Shown in pieces: positions 38,644-47,946 of a stretch of 64,000 nt of DNA (positions within the stretch are counted from its first letter, which is position 1; every line of letters starts with the position of its first letter). The translations under genes and the position numbers were made by a program. The notes below the pieces were generated by a model, which saw only the letters and a list, made by a program, of their open reading frames with translations, made no database searches and was not told the origin of the DNA. The DNA comes from Kineococcus rhizosphaerae. GTDB taxonomy: Bacteria; Actinomycetota; Actinomycetes; Actinomycetales; Kineococcaceae. Location of the stretch: positions 62,001 through 126,000 of the forward strand of contig NZ_PVZF01000004.1 in NCBI RefSeq assembly GCF_003002055.1, in the 5' to 3' direction.

Positions 38644-39549
38644 TCAGATCTTGGCGACCTGGTTGAAGTTGAGCTCGACCGGGGTCTCGCGGCCGAAGAT
38701 CGAGACCAGCACGGTGAGCTTCTGGCGGTCGGCGGAGATCTCCGAGATGGTCGCCGGGAGGGTCTCGAAGGGGCCCTCCATGACCGTGACGGACTCGCCG
38801 ACCTCGAAGTCCACGACCCGGGCCGGGGCCGCCGTCGCGGTGCCGCCGGACGCGGTCTTCTCCCCCGCCTTGGCGGGCTTGGGCGCCAGCGTCGGGGCGA
38901 GCATCGAGAAGATCTCGTCCTGGGACAGCGGGACGGGCTGGTGCGTGTTGCCGACGAAGCCGGTGACGCCCGGGGTGTGCCGGACGGCGCCCCACGACTC
39001 GTCGGTCAGGTCCATGCGGACGAGGACGTAGCCGGGGATGCGGACGCGGCGGACGTTCTTGCGCTGCCCGTTCTTGACCTCGACGACCTCTTCCATGGGC
39101 ACCTCGACCTGGAAGATGTAGTCCTCCATGTTGAGGGAGGTCATGCGGGTCTCGAGGTTGGTCTTCACGCGGTTCTCGTACCCGGCGTAGGAGTGGATGA
39201 CGAACCACTCGCCGGGCAGGCGCCGCAGCTTCTTGCGGAACTCCTCGGTCTCGTCGACGTCGCCCTCACCGGGGTCGAGCGCCTCGTCGTCGCCGGCTGC
39301 CGCCCCGTCCTCGGGGGCGTCCTCGGCGGACCCGTCCTCCAGCGGAGCGTCGACGTCACCGGCCTCGTCCCCTTCGGGCGCGCCCAGGACGTCACCGACG
39401 GGAGCGTCGGGGGTGTCGGCAACCTGCTCGTCGGCAGCTTCGGCGTCGGCCTCCACGTCGGCGGCCACGTCCTCGGCGTCGTAGGACCGGGTCGCGACGA
39501 ACGGGTCGTCCGACTGCTCGTCGTCCGAGGGACCCCACTGCTCCGACAC
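38644..39549 (-). CDS. nusG: Transcription elongation/antitermination factor NusG with acidic N-terminal extension
   Basis: Binds RNA polymerase and couples it to ribosome or Rho. The GTG at 39549 ([16 protein letters not shown]) gives 301 residues. The first ~110 are strongly acidic and Ala-rich; the NGN domain then begins [19 protein letters not shown], and the KOW domain is [16 protein letters not shown]. Actinobacterial NusG proteins carry such extensions but this is on the long side. An open frame extends upstream through secE in another phase. Confidence 0.95.
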   Translation of the reverse strand: MSEQWGPSDDEQSDDPFVATRSYDAEDVAADVEADAEAADEQVADTPDAPVGDVLGAPEGDEAGDVDAPLEDGSAEDAPEDGAAAGDDEALDPGEGDVDETEEFRKKLRRLPGEWFVIHSYAGYENRVKTNLETRMTSLNMEDYIFQVEVPMEEVVEVKNGQRKNVRRVRIPGYVLVRMDLTDESWGAVRHTPGVTGFVGNTHQPVPLSQDEIFSMLAPTLAPKPAKAGEKTASGGTATAAPARVVDFEVGESVTVMEGPFETLPATISEISADRQKLTVLVSIFGRETPVELNFNQVAKI

Positions 39550-39614
39550 GTGCTGACCTGCTTCCTTCGGGGTTCGGGATTCGGGCGCACCAGGCCGGTG
39601 CGCGCCGACGCTCG

Positions 39615-39848
39615 TCAGGACCCGAACACCAGCAGGATGAGCTTGCCGATGCCGTAGTCCAGCAAGGAGACGAAGAGCATCATGACCACGACGAAGACGA
39701 GGACGACTCCGGTGTAGCTGAGCAGCTCGCGCCGGCTCGGCCACACGACCTTGCGCAGCTCCTCCACGACCTGGCGCAGGAACAGCAGCAGGCCGGTGCG
39801 CTTCCTGGCCTCGGCGGGGTCCGCCACGGCCTTCGTCGTCTGGCTCAC
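39615..39848 (-). CDS. secE: Preprotein translocase subunit SecE
   Basis: Single-helix SecY partner. 77 residues: the amphipathic [20 protein letters not shown] then the transmembrane segment [23 protein letters not shown] start. Lies between tRNA-Trp and nusG, the universal actinobacterial order. Confidence 0.97.
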   Translation of the reverse strand: MSQTTKAVADPAEARKRTGLLLFLRQVVEELRKVVWPSRRELLSYTGVVLVFVVVMMLFVSLLDYGIGKLILLVFGS

Positions 39849-39921
39849 CTCGGCTGCCCCGCTCCTGTGTGCTCACCGTCTACGGACGTGCGCCGGGAGT
39901 CCCGGAGCACGGTGGTGCTCG

Positions 39922-39994
39922 CAGGGCAGGAGGGACTCGAACCCACAACCGCCGGTTTTGGAGACCGGTGCGCTACCAATTGCGCCACTGCCCT
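39922..39994 (-). tRNA. tRNA-Trp (CCA)
   Basis: 73 bases; acceptor AGGGCAG pairs with CTGCCCT, anticodon loop TCTCCAAAA reads CCA, T-loop GGTTCGAGTCC. The 3' CCA is not encoded. Upstream of secE. Confidence 0.96.
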
Positions 39995-40122
39995 TCAGCG
40001 GATCCACGCTCCCCCGGGGGCGCGCGTCACCACAGCGGCACGGTGGCCGCCTCGACCACCATAGGTGACAGGTGGGGCGCGAGTCGAACCAGTCCCGCGC
40101 CGGGGGTGGGAGGATGGCCTCC

Positions 40123-41352
40123 GTGACCGCCACGACGAGTCCCAGGACCACCCGCAACCGCGTCTCCGCCCGCATCGCGGGGATCGCCGAGTCCGCCACC
40201 CTCGCGGTGGACGCCAAGGCGAAGGCCCTCAAGGCCGCCGGTCGTCCGGTCATCGGGTTCGGCGCCGGCGAGCCGGACTTCCCGACCCCGCAGGCCATCG
40301 TCGACGCGGCCGTCGCCGCCTGCCAGGACCCGGCCAACCACCGCTACACCCCGGCCGGCGGGCTGCCGGCCCTGAAGGAGGCCATCGCGGCGAAGACGCT
40401 GCGCGACAGCGGGTACGAGGTCTCCCCCGGCCAGGTCCTGGTCACCAACGGCGGCAAGCAGGCCGTCTACGAGGCGTTCGCCGCCCTCCTCGACCCGGGC
40501 GACGAGCTGCTGCTGCCCGCGCCGTTCTGGACCACCTACCCCGAGGCCGCGCGACTGGCCGGCGGGGTGGCCGTCGAGGTCTTCGCCGGGCTCGAGCAGG
40601 GCTACAAGGTCACCGTCGAGCAGCTGGAGGCCGCGCGCACCCCGCGCACCAAGGCCCTGCTGTTCAACTCCCCGTCCAACCCGACCGGGGCGGTCTACTC
40701 CCCCGAGGAGGTCCGCGCGATCGGGCGGTGGGCGCTGGAGCACGGCGTGTGGGTCGTCACCGACGAGATCTACGAGCACCTCGTCTACGACGGCGTGCGC
40801 GCGGCCCCCGTCGTCGCCGAGGTCCCCGAGCTGGCCGACACGACGATCGTCCTCAACGGGGTCGCCAAGACGTACGCCATGACGGGCTGGCGGGTGGGCT
40901 GGATGATCGCCCCCGCCGACGTCGTCGCGGGGGCGGCCAACCTGCAGTCGCACCTGACCTCGAACGTCTCCAACGTCTCCCAGCGCGCGGCGCTGCAGGC
41001 CCTGACGGGCGACCTGACCGCCGTGGCGCGGATGCGCGAGGCGTTCGACCGCCGCCGCCGGCTGATGGTGTCGATGCTCGACGCGATCGACGGGGTGGAC
41101 TGCCCGCTGCCGCAGGGCGCGTTCTACGCCTACCCGAGCGTGGAGAAGCTCATCGGCCGGACGCTGCGCGGGCGCGAGATCACCGACTCCGCCACCCTGG
41201 CCGAGCTGATCCTCACCGAGGCCGAGGTCGCGGTCGTGCCGGGCGAGGCCTTCGGCCCGAGCGGGTTCCTGCGCCTGTCGTACGCGCTGGCCGACGCCGA
41301 CCTCGTGGCCGGCGTGGAGCGGATCCAGCACCTGCTCGCCGAGGTGCGCTGA
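40123..41352 (+). CDS. Pyridoxal-phosphate-dependent aminotransferase (class I, AspC/AspB type)
   Basis: A 409-residue cytosolic aminotransferase of the aspartate/aromatic type I fold. [12 protein letters not shown] is the N-terminal signature, [12 protein letters not shown] and [12 protein letters not shown] bind the cofactor, and the Schiff-base lysine is in [23 protein letters not shown] carries the carboxylate-binding arginine. I choose GTG 40123 because GGGAGG lies nine bases before it; an ATG at 40114 is immediately after that site and less likely. Aspartate aminotransferase is probable but the amino acid cannot be fixed. Confidence 0.92.
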   Translation: MTATTSPRTTRNRVSARIAGIAESATLAVDAKAKALKAAGRPVIGFGAGEPDFPTPQAIVDAAVAACQDPANHRYTPAGGLPALKEAIAAKTLRDSGYEVSPGQVLVTNGGKQAVYEAFAALLDPGDELLLPAPFWTTYPEAARLAGGVAVEVFAGLEQGYKVTVEQLEAARTPRTKALLFNSPSNPTGAVYSPEEVRAIGRWALEHGVWVVTDEIYEHLVYDGVRAAPVVAEVPELADTTIVLNGVAKTYAMTGWRVGWMIAPADVVAGAANLQSHLTSNVSNVSQRAALQALTGDLTAVARMREAFDRRRRLMVSMLDAIDGVDCPLPQGAFYAYPSVEKLIGRTLRGREITDSATLAELILTEAEVAVVPGEAFGPSGFLRLSYALADADLVAGVERIQHLLAEVR

Positions 41353-41391
41353 CCGCTCCCGCCCGGGCGACCCGCACGGCACGATGGGTGC

Positions 41392-42606
41392 GTGCCCACC
41401 CCCCGTGAACGCTGGTCGCCCGGTGCCACCGGGGCGACGTCGCTGTGGGTGCGCACCGTCCCCGGCTGGCACGTGGCGTTCGCCCTGTTCGTGGTCATCG
41501 CCGGGGTGGTCCTGCTCCTGTCGCACGCCCCGCACCGGGGGTGGGCGGCCGTGGCCGTCGCGGTCGTGGCGCTCGCCTACGTCCTGCTGGGTGCCCCCGG
41601 CGCCCGCAGCCGGGGGCGGGGCACCCGCGTCTACCTGGCGGTCGTCGTGGTGGCCCTGGGGGTGGCCTACGCCTGCGAGCCGAGCCTGAACTTCCTGCTC
41701 TTCATCGCCTTCCCGCAGGGCTGGTTCCTCACCGACACCCGCCGGGAGGGGACGGCGTGGACGGTCGCCACCGCCGTCTCGGGCCTGGTGGGCATGTCGC
41801 TCGGCTACGGCGACGCGGCCCGCACGACGGACATCGCCGTCTCGATGCTCGTGTCGGTGGCGTTCACGTGCGCGCTCGGCTTCTGGATCTCGCGGGTCAT
41901 CGCCCAGAGCGCCGAACGGGCCGAGCTGATCTCCCAGCTGGAGAGCACCCGCGCCGAACTGGCTGCGGCGCACCACGAGGCCGGCGTCGCCACCGAGCGC
42001 GCCCGGCTGGCCGCGGACATCCACGACACCCTCGCGCAGGACTTCACCGGCATCGTCCTCATGGCGCAGACGGCGGCCGCGGCGGCGGGCGAGGACGCGC
42101 TCCGCCGGCGGTTGGCCGTCATCGAGGACGCCGCCCGCGCCGGTCTGGCCGAGGCCCGCACGCTGGTCGCGGCGATGAGCCCGGTGGGTCTGGAGGACGC
42201 CGGGACGCTGGCCGAGGCGCTGCACCGGCTGGCCGAGCGCGTCTCGCGCGAGAGCGGGGTGTCCGTCGACGTCGTCGTGCGCGGCCAGGACCCGCTGGCC
42301 CTGCCGAAGGCGCAGCAGGTCGTCCTGCTGCGCGCCGCCCAGGAGGCGCTGGGCAACGTCCGCAAGCACGCCGGGGCCCGCAGCGCGCACGTCGTGCTGG
42401 CCGCCGCCGACGGCAGGGCCACCCTGGAGGTCCACGACGACGGCGTGGGCATCAGCGCCGAGGCCGTGAGCGGTGCGACGGGGTTCGGGCTGGCGGGGAC
42501 GCGACGGCGGGTCGAGGAGGCCGGCGGGGTGTTCGAGGTCGTCGGGGAACCCGGCGGCGGCACGCGCCTGCGGATCGACGTGCCGTCCGAGCCGGTGCGC
42601 GCGTGA
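41392..42606 (+). CDS. NarL-type sensor histidine kinase (HisKA_3)
   Basis: 404 residues. Five to six hydrophobic helices occupy about residues 25-170 and form a membrane sensor with little outside the membrane. The phosphoacceptor histidine is at about 211 in ARLAADIHDTLAQDFTG, the HisKA_3 form. The ATPase domain has NVRKHA (N box), VHDDGVGIS (G1) and GFGLAGTRRRV (G2). Its stop overlaps the next gene, the cognate response regulator, by four bases. The signal is unknown. Confidence 0.93.
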   Translation: MPTPRERWSPGATGATSLWVRTVPGWHVAFALFVVIAGVVLLLSHAPHRGWAAVAVAVVALAYVLLGAPGARSRGRGTRVYLAVVVVALGVAYACEPSLNFLLFIAFPQGWFLTDTRREGTAWTVATAVSGLVGMSLGYGDAARTTDIAVSMLVSVAFTCALGFWISRVIAQSAERAELISQLESTRAELAAAHHEAGVATERARLAADIHDTLAQDFTGIVLMAQTAAAAAGEDALRRRLAVIEDAARAGLAEARTLVAAMSPVGLEDAGTLAEALHRLAERVSRESGVSVDVVVRGQDPLALPKAQQVVLLRAAQEALGNVRKHAGARSAHVVLAAADGRATLEVHDDGVGISAEAVSGATGFGLAGTRRRVEEAGGVFEVVGEPGGGTRLRIDVPSEPVRA

Positions 42607-43235
42607 GGACCCGGGTCCTGGTCGTCGACGACCACCCCGTCGTGCGCGGCGGGCTCGAGGGACTGCTCCGCGCCGCGGGGGACCTCGAGGTCGTCGGGAC
42701 GGCCGGTGACGGGCACGAGGCGGTCGAGCTGGTGGGACGGCTGCACCCGGACGTCGTCCTGATGGACCTGCGCATGCCCGGGATGGACGGGGCGACGGCC
42801 ACGGGCAGGATCCGTCGCGAGCACCCGTCGGTGCACGTCCTGGTGCTGACGACGTACGAGACGGACGCCGACATCGTGCGGGCCGTGGAGGCCGGTGCGA
42901 CGGGGTACCTGCTCAAGGACACCCCGCTGGCGCAGCTGGCCGAGTCGGTGCGGGCCGCCGCCCGCGGCGAGACGGTCCTGGCCCCGCTCGTGGCGGCCCG
43001 GCTGACGGCCCGGTTGCGCTCACCCGGGCACGAGGGCCTCACCCGGCGTGAGCTGGAAGTGCTGGCGGCGGTCTCGCGCGGGTCGACGAACGCGGAGATC
43101 GGCCGGGAGCTGTTCATCGGGGAGGCCACGGTCAAGACGCACCTGCTGCGGGCCTTCGCCAAGCTCGGCGTCGACGACCGCACGCACGCGGTGACCGTGG
43201 CGATCCAGCGGGGACTGCTGCCCCCGCCCGCGTGA
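42603..43235 (+). CDS. LuxR/NarL-family response regulator
   Basis: 210 residues. Receiver domain with the acidic pair DD at 9-10, phospho-aspartate at about 55 (VVLMDLRMPGMDG) and the conserved Lys in LLKDTPL. The C-terminal LuxR helix-turn-helix is LTRRELEVLAAVSRGSTNAE through VKTHL. GTG start overlapping the kinase stop as GTGA. Targets unknown. Confidence 0.95.
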   Translation: MRTRVLVVDDHPVVRGGLEGLLRAAGDLEVVGTAGDGHEAVELVGRLHPDVVLMDLRMPGMDGATATGRIRREHPSVHVLVLTTYETDADIVRAVEAGATGYLLKDTPLAQLAESVRAAARGETVLAPLVAARLTARLRSPGHEGLTRRELEVLAAVSRGSTNAEIGRELFIGEATVKTHLLRAFAKLGVDDRTHAVTVAIQRGLLPPPA

Positions 43236-43282
43236 GCGTCGCGCCTGCGGCGGGGAGGGGCGGGCAGGACGAGGAGCGGGGC

Positions 43283-44350
43283 GTGCTGGCAGACTCACGG
43301 AGCGTGACGCGCGCGGTCGAGACGTTGCCGAAGGCCCACCTGCACCTGCACTTCACGGGCTCGATGCGGCCCAGCACGCTCGTCGACCTCGCCGAGCGCC
43401 ACGGCACCCGCCTGCCGGCGTCGCTCAGCTCGCCGTCGATGATCACCCTCTCCCCCGACGAACGCGGCTGGTTCCGCTTCCAGCGCCTGTACGACGCCGC
43501 GCGCGCCTGCGTCCGGACGGCCGACGACATGCGGCGCATCGTCCTGGAGGCCGCCGCCGACGACGCCGCCGAGGGGTCGCGGTGGCTGGAGCTGCAGGTC
43601 GACCCGACGTCCTACGCCGTGCACGTGGGCGGCATCACGCCGGCGCTGGAGATCGTGCTGCAGGCCGCGCGCGACGCGACGGCCCTGACGGGGACCCACG
43701 TCGCGGTCGTGGTCGCCGCCAGTCGCACCCGGCACCCCCTGGACGCACGCACGCTGGCCCGGCTGGCGGCCCGGCACGCCGACCAGGGGGTCGTGGGCTT
43801 CGGCCTGTCCAACGACGAGCGGCGCGGGGACACCGCCGAGTTCGCCGGCGCCTTCGACATCGCCCGGGACGCGGGCTTGGCCTGCGTGCCGCACTCGGGG
43901 GAACTGCTCGGGCCGGACCACGTCGCGACGACGCTCGACGCGCTGCACCCCGACCGGCTCGGGCACGGGGTCCGCAGCGGGGAGGACCCCGCGCTGCTGC
44001 AGCGGCTCGTCGAGCGCGGCACCGCCCTGGAGGTCTGCCCCACGAGCAACGTCTCCCTCGGCGTCTACCCCGACCTGGCGCGGGTCCCGTTGCGGCAGCT
44101 GGTGTCCGCGGGGGCGACAGTGGCCCTCGGCGCCGACGACCCCCTGCTGTTCGGGCCGCGGCTGGCGGCGCAGTACGTCAGCGCCCGCGAGGACCACGGG
44201 TTCGACGACGCGGGCCTGGCGGCGCTGGCGAAGGCGTCGATCAGCGCCTCCCGGGCCCCGGCGGAGGTGAAGCGGGCGCTGCACGCCGAGGTGGACGACT
44301 GGCTGGCGGCTCCTGCGGCGGAAACGGGGACGGGACGGGTCACTGTGTGA
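43283..44350 (+). CDS. Adenosine deaminase family protein
   Basis: 355 residues of the metal-dependent adenosine/adenine deaminase family. The N-terminal metal motif is KAHLHLHFTGSMRP (H at about 21 and 23), followed by HSGEL, DRLGHG, CPTSNV and the aspartates in LGADDPLLFG, the full catalytic set. Expected to deaminate adenosine or a related purine. GTG 43283 has GAGGAG at seven bases; an earlier GTG at 43232 overlaps the response-regulator stop and is an alternative. Specificity between adenosine and adenine is not settled. Confidence 0.88.
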   Translation: MLADSRSVTRAVETLPKAHLHLHFTGSMRPSTLVDLAERHGTRLPASLSSPSMITLSPDERGWFRFQRLYDAARACVRTADDMRRIVLEAAADDAAEGSRWLELQVDPTSYAVHVGGITPALEIVLQAARDATALTGTHVAVVVAASRTRHPLDARTLARLAARHADQGVVGFGLSNDERRGDTAEFAGAFDIARDAGLACVPHSGELLGPDHVATTLDALHPDRLGHGVRSGEDPALLQRLVERGTALEVCPTSNVSLGVYPDLARVPLRQLVSAGATVALGADDPLLFGPRLAAQYVSAREDHGFDDAGLAALAKASISASRAPAEVKRALHAEVDDWLAAPAAETGTGRVTV

Positions 44351-44376
44351 TTGACTCAATGAGTTGATTCATTGAT
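44351..44376 (+). promoter_or_regulatory. Palindromic operator of the membrane-protein/GntR operon
   Basis: TCAATGA (44356-44362) and TCATTGA (44369-44375) form an inverted repeat with a 6-base spacer, preceded by TTGACT at 44351, in an AT-rich island unlike its surroundings. It lies just upstream of the ribosome site of the next gene, so a bound GntR protein would block transcription of its own operon. Confidence 0.65.
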
Positions 44377-44392
44377 CCCCCGGGAGGTCACC

Positions 44393-45310
44393 GTGTTCGG
44401 ACCCGTGGTCGCAGTCCTGCCCCTGTCGCTCTTCCTCCTCGCCGGCCTCGCCGTGGGCGGGGTGCTGCTCGTCCGGCGGGTCCCGTCGACGGACCTGACG
44501 GCACCCGTCGTGCGGGCCAGGCGGCGGGGCACGACGGTGGCGGTCCTCGCGGTCGCACTGGCCGTGGCGCTCTTCGTGCTCGGGACCTCGCTCCCCCAGA
44601 CCAGCCTGCGGCGGACCCAGCTGATCGCCGTCGTCCCCCTGGCCGCCGCGGCCCTGCACGCCGCGGTGCTGCTCGTCGGGGAGCTGAGCTGGCCGCGACC
44701 GGCCCAGCGGGTGCGCTCGGCACGCCTGGCCGTGCGGTCCGTGCGGCAGGACGCCCCCCGCGGGATGCTGACCCTCTTCACGCTCGCGTGCGCCCTGACC
44801 TGGGCGGTGTGCGTGGCCGGGACCGCGATGGCCGCCGACGACGGCAGGTCCTACGAGCTCGTCCAGGGCCCGATGACCAGCGCGCACGGCCCGTTCCCCG
44901 GAGCCTTCTACGCCGGGCCGATCGCCCTCGCGGCCGCCGCCGTCGTCGCCGTGACCTGGGCGGTCCTGCTCCGCGTCCCGCAGCGCCCGGCCGTCACGGG
45001 TGCCGACGCCGTCACCGACGGGGCTCTGCGACGAGCCGCGGCCCACCGCGCCCTGCGCGTCTCCACCGCCGGTCTGCTGGGCACCAGCGCCGCGATGCTC
45101 GTCCTGGGCGGACTGGCCGTGCACGGCGTGGGGGGGTCCTGGGGGGAGTACGTCGGGGGCACCCTCGTCGAGCACGAGGTGAGCGTCCCCGCGTGGGCGG
45201 ACGGACTGGCGGCCGCGGTCGCCTGCGGCGGGGGGCTGCTCGCCCTGTTCGCCCTCGCCGTCCTGCTCGTCCCCGCCCGCGGGATCCGCCGACTGGAGAC
45301 CGTCCGGTGA
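44393..45310 (+). CDS. Seven-helix membrane protein of unknown function
   Basis: 305 residues with about seven hydrophobic segments (for example VVAVLPLSLFLLAGLAVGG, TLFTLACALTWAVCVAGTA and LAAAVACGGGLLALFALAVL). No enzymatic motif was recognised. Between helices four and five there is a polar loop of about 30 residues. The GTG at 44393 has GGGAGG five bases upstream; a TTG at 44372 lies within the operator. Its stop overlaps the following GntR-type regulator as GTGA, so the two form a regulated pair. Function not assigned. Confidence 0.8.
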   Translation: MFGPVVAVLPLSLFLLAGLAVGGVLLVRRVPSTDLTAPVVRARRRGTTVAVLAVALAVALFVLGTSLPQTSLRRTQLIAVVPLAAAALHAAVLLVGELSWPRPAQRVRSARLAVRSVRQDAPRGMLTLFTLACALTWAVCVAGTAMAADDGRSYELVQGPMTSAHGPFPGAFYAGPIALAAAAVVAVTWAVLLRVPQRPAVTGADAVTDGALRRAAAHRALRVSTAGLLGTSAAMLVLGGLAVHGVGGSWGEYVGGTLVEHEVSVPAWADGLAAAVACGGGLLALFALAVLLVPARGIRRLETVR

Positions 45311-45711
45311 CCGAGCTGCGCGTCGTCGTCGACACCGGCTCCCCCGTCCCCGCCTACGAGCAGCTGCGCGAGCAGGTCACCACCCTGGTCACCACCGGGG
45401 CGCTGACCGACGGCGACCGGCTGCCCGCGGCCCGCGCCCTGGCCGCCGACCTCGGGCTGGCCGTCGGGACGGTCCAGCGCGCCTACCGCGAGCTGGAGCT
45501 CGCCGGGACCGTGGTGTCCCGGCGCCGCACGGGGACGGTCGTGACCGCCCGGGTCTCGGTCGAGGAGGACGTGCGGTGGGCGGCGGAGGGGTTCGCCGAA
45601 CGGGCCCTGAGCTCGGGGCTGTCCACCGACCAGGCCCTCGACGTCGTCCGCGCCGCCCTGGACCACGTGGCCCGTTCTAGAGAGACGCCCCGACGAGCAC
45701 CGGCTCGTTGA
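45307..45711 (+). CDS. GntR-family regulator, YtrA-like (short effector region)
   Basis: 134 residues. The N-terminal winged helix has PAYEQLREQVTTLVTTGAL, GDRLPAARALAADLGL and VGTVQRAYRELELAGTVVS, typical GntR. The remaining ~60 residues are too short for the usual effector domains, as in the YtrA branch. Start GTG overlaps the membrane-protein stop. The last 35 bases lie opposite the 3' end of murB. It probably binds the palindrome at 44351-44376. Confidence 0.9.
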   Translation: MTELRVVVDTGSPVPAYEQLREQVTTLVTTGALTDGDRLPAARALAADLGLAVGTVQRAYRELELAGTVVSRRRTGTVVTARVSVEEDVRWAAEGFAERALSSGLSTDQALDVVRAALDHVARSRETPRRAPAR

Positions 45712-46735
45712 CCAGGCGGATCCCGAACTCGCGCTCGACCCCGGCCACGACGGTCCGGGCGAGGTCGAGCAGGTCGGCGGCGTGCGCGCCGCCGCGGTTG
45801 GTCAGCGCGAGGGTGTGCTTGGTCGACAGCGTCGCCGGACCCGGGGCGCCGTAGCCCTTGCCGAAGCCCGCGCGGTCGATGAGCCACGCCGCCGACGTCT
45901 TGACCAGCCCGTCACCCGCCGGGAACCGGGGGGCGTCGGCGGGCAGCTCCTGCGCCTGGGCGGACGTGAGCACCGGGTTGGTGAAGAACGACCCGGCGCT
46001 CCAGGTGTCGTGGTCGCTGCGGTCGGCCGGGTCCCAGACCATGCCCTTGCCCGCGCGCAGCTCCAGCACGGCCTCGCGGACCGCGGCGGCGGGGGCGACG
46101 TCGCCGACCTCGACGCCGAGGCGGCGCGCGAGCTCGGGGTAGCGGACCGGCGGGGTGCGCAGCGGGAACTGGAACGTCACGTCCAGCACGACGTAGCGGC
46201 TCTCGGGGTGCTCACCGGCGAGGGCCGTGCGGGACGTCTTCAGCACCGACGAGCGGTACCCGAACTCCAGCTCGGCGGCGGCGAACGTCCGCTGCCGCCG
46301 CTCGACGCGGTCCCAGGTGCGGACGGTCTCGACGGTCTGAGCGACCTCCTGCCCGTACGCCCCGACGTTCTGCACCGGCGTCGCGCCGACGCTGCCGGGG
46401 ATCCCGGACAGGGCCTCGACGCCGCCCCAGCCCCGCTGCACCGCCGTGGCGACGAAGTCGTCGAACCGGTGACCGGCGGCGACCGTCACGACGCCACCGC
46501 CGCAGGCGTCCTCGGAGGCCACGCTCAGGCCGGACGTGGCGACGTGGACGACCGTGCCGGGGAAGCCCTCGTCGGCGACGAGCAGGTTCGACCCGCCCGC
46601 GACGAGCAGCAGCGGTTCGCCGGCGGCGTCGGCCGCCGAGACGGCCTCCACCAGCTCGGCGTCGGTCGTGGCCTCGACGAGGCGGCGGGCGGGGCCACCG
46701 ACGCGCAGGGTGGTCAGGTCAGCCAGGGACGTCAC
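45677..46735 (-). CDS. murB: UDP-N-acetylenolpyruvoylglucosamine reductase MurB
   Basis: FAD enzyme of peptidoglycan precursor synthesis. From GTG 46735 (VTSLADLTTLRVGGPARR), 352 residues. FAD-binding LLVAGGSNLLVADEGFPG, SGIPGSVGATPVQNVGAYGQ, catalytic GSFFTNP and the C-terminal HTLALTNRGGAHAADLL are visible. Start overlaps the upstream MFS gene stop as GTGA. An open frame upstream through that gene is not coding. Confidence 0.96.
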   Translation of the reverse strand: MTSLADLTTLRVGGPARRLVEATTDAELVEAVSAADAAGEPLLLVAGGSNLLVADEGFPGTVVHVATSGLSVASEDACGGGVVTVAAGHRFDDFVATAVQRGWGGVEALSGIPGSVGATPVQNVGAYGQEVAQTVETVRTWDRVERRQRTFAAAELEFGYRSSVLKTSRTALAGEHPESRYVVLDVTFQFPLRTPPVRYPELARRLGVEVGDVAPAAAVREAVLELRAGKGMVWDPADRSDHDTWSAGSFFTNPVLTSAQAQELPADAPRFPAGDGLVKTSAAWLIDRAGFGKGYGAPGPATLSTKHTLALTNRGGAHAADLLDLARTVVAGVEREFGIRLVNEPVLVGASL

Positions 46736-47946
46736 GAGGACAGCTTGCCCCGCCCCAGGGCCGCACCCGCGTGGTGGGGCGCGGTCGCGGCGGCGACGAA
46801 CAGCGCGACGACGGCGGCCACGGCCGCCGCGGTGACGGCGTGCACGACCCCCACGTGGTCGGCCAGCAGCCCCAGCACCGGGGGGCCGGCCAGGAAGGCG
46901 GTGTACCCGACGGAGGAGACGACGCTGACGCGCACGGCGGCGTTGACCTCCTCGTCGCCCGCGGCGCTCATGCCCGTCGGGAAGCCCAGCGCCGTGCCCA
47001 GGCCCCACAGCAGGGCACCGGCCACCGCGACCGCGACGCCGGGCGACAGGACGAAGACGACGACCCCCACCGCGGCGACGGCCGCGCTGAGGCGCAGCGC
47101 GACGACGCGGCCGAGCCGGTCCAGCACCACCGGCCCGCCGACGCGCCCCAGGGTCATCGCCACCACGAACACGGTGAACCCCGCGACCCCCGTGGAGTGC
47201 GAGGCATCGTGCCCGTCGACGATCCCCAGGGCCAGCCAGTCGTTCGCGGTGCCCTCGACGAAGGCCATGCACAGCACCAGGACGCCGATGACGAGCGTGC
47301 GCGGTTCGCGCCAGGCCTGGCCCAGGGTGATGGACCCGGCGGGGCGGTCCTCGTCGGTGGCGGGAGCGGCTGCGGGCAGGAAGGAGCGGGTGGCGACGGC
47401 GGCCCCGGCCACGCCCAGCAGCGCGATCGCCCCCAGGTGGGCCCACGTGGGCACGTCGAGGCGCAGGAGCAGCACCGCCAGCCCCGCGGACAGGACGCTG
47501 CCCAGGCTCCAGGCCGCGTGGAAGCGGGACATGATCGAGCGGTCCAGGCGCCGTTCGACGGCGGAGCCCTCGACGTTCATCGCGACGTCCCAGCTCGCCG
47601 TGCCGGCCCCGGTGAGGAACAGGCCGACCGCGGCCGGGGCCACGAGCCCGAAGCCGTCGACGGACGTGGAGACGAGCAGCAGCCCCAGGGCCACGGTGCA
47701 CGCGCCGGCGACCACCGTGCGGGCGGGGCCGATGCGCAGCACGACGGCACCGGCCAGGGGCATGGTGACGACCGATCCGACGGCCATCGCCAGCAGCAGG
47801 ACGCTCATGCCGCCGTTCGACAGGCCCAGGGTGTCGCGGACGGAGGGGATGCGGGAGATCCAGGCGGAGGTGACCGCCCCGTTGAGCACGAAGGCCGCGT
47901 AGACGGCCGTCCTCGCTCGCAGCGCCGCCAGCGAGGGACCGCTCAC
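46732..47946 (-). CDS. MFS transporter (YbjJ-like)
   Basis: 404 residues with about 12 hydrophobic segments. Starts VSGPSLAALRARTAVYAAFV; the ISRIPSVRDTLGLSNGG motif and SWDVAMNVEGSAVERR with RFHAAWSLGSV resemble the YbjJ-type major facilitator branch. Substrate unknown. It sits between hadB and murB with four-base overlaps on both sides, so it is tightly coupled to them. Confidence 0.85.
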   Translation of the reverse strand: MSGPSLAALRARTAVYAAFVLNGAVTSAWISRIPSVRDTLGLSNGGMSVLLLAMAVGSVVTMPLAGAVVLRIGPARTVVAGACTVALGLLLVSTSVDGFGLVAPAAVGLFLTGAGTASWDVAMNVEGSAVERRLDRSIMSRFHAAWSLGSVLSAGLAVLLLRLDVPTWAHLGAIALLGVAGAAVATRSFLPAAAPATDEDRPAGSITLGQAWREPRTLVIGVLVLCMAFVEGTANDWLALGIVDGHDASHSTGVAGFTVFVVAMTLGRVGGPVVLDRLGRVVALRLSAAVAAVGVVVFVLSPGVAVAVAGALLWGLGTALGFPTGMSAAGDEEVNAAVRVSVVSSVGYTAFLAGPPVLGLLADHVGVVHAVTAAAVAAVVALFVAAATAPHHAGAALGRGKLSS

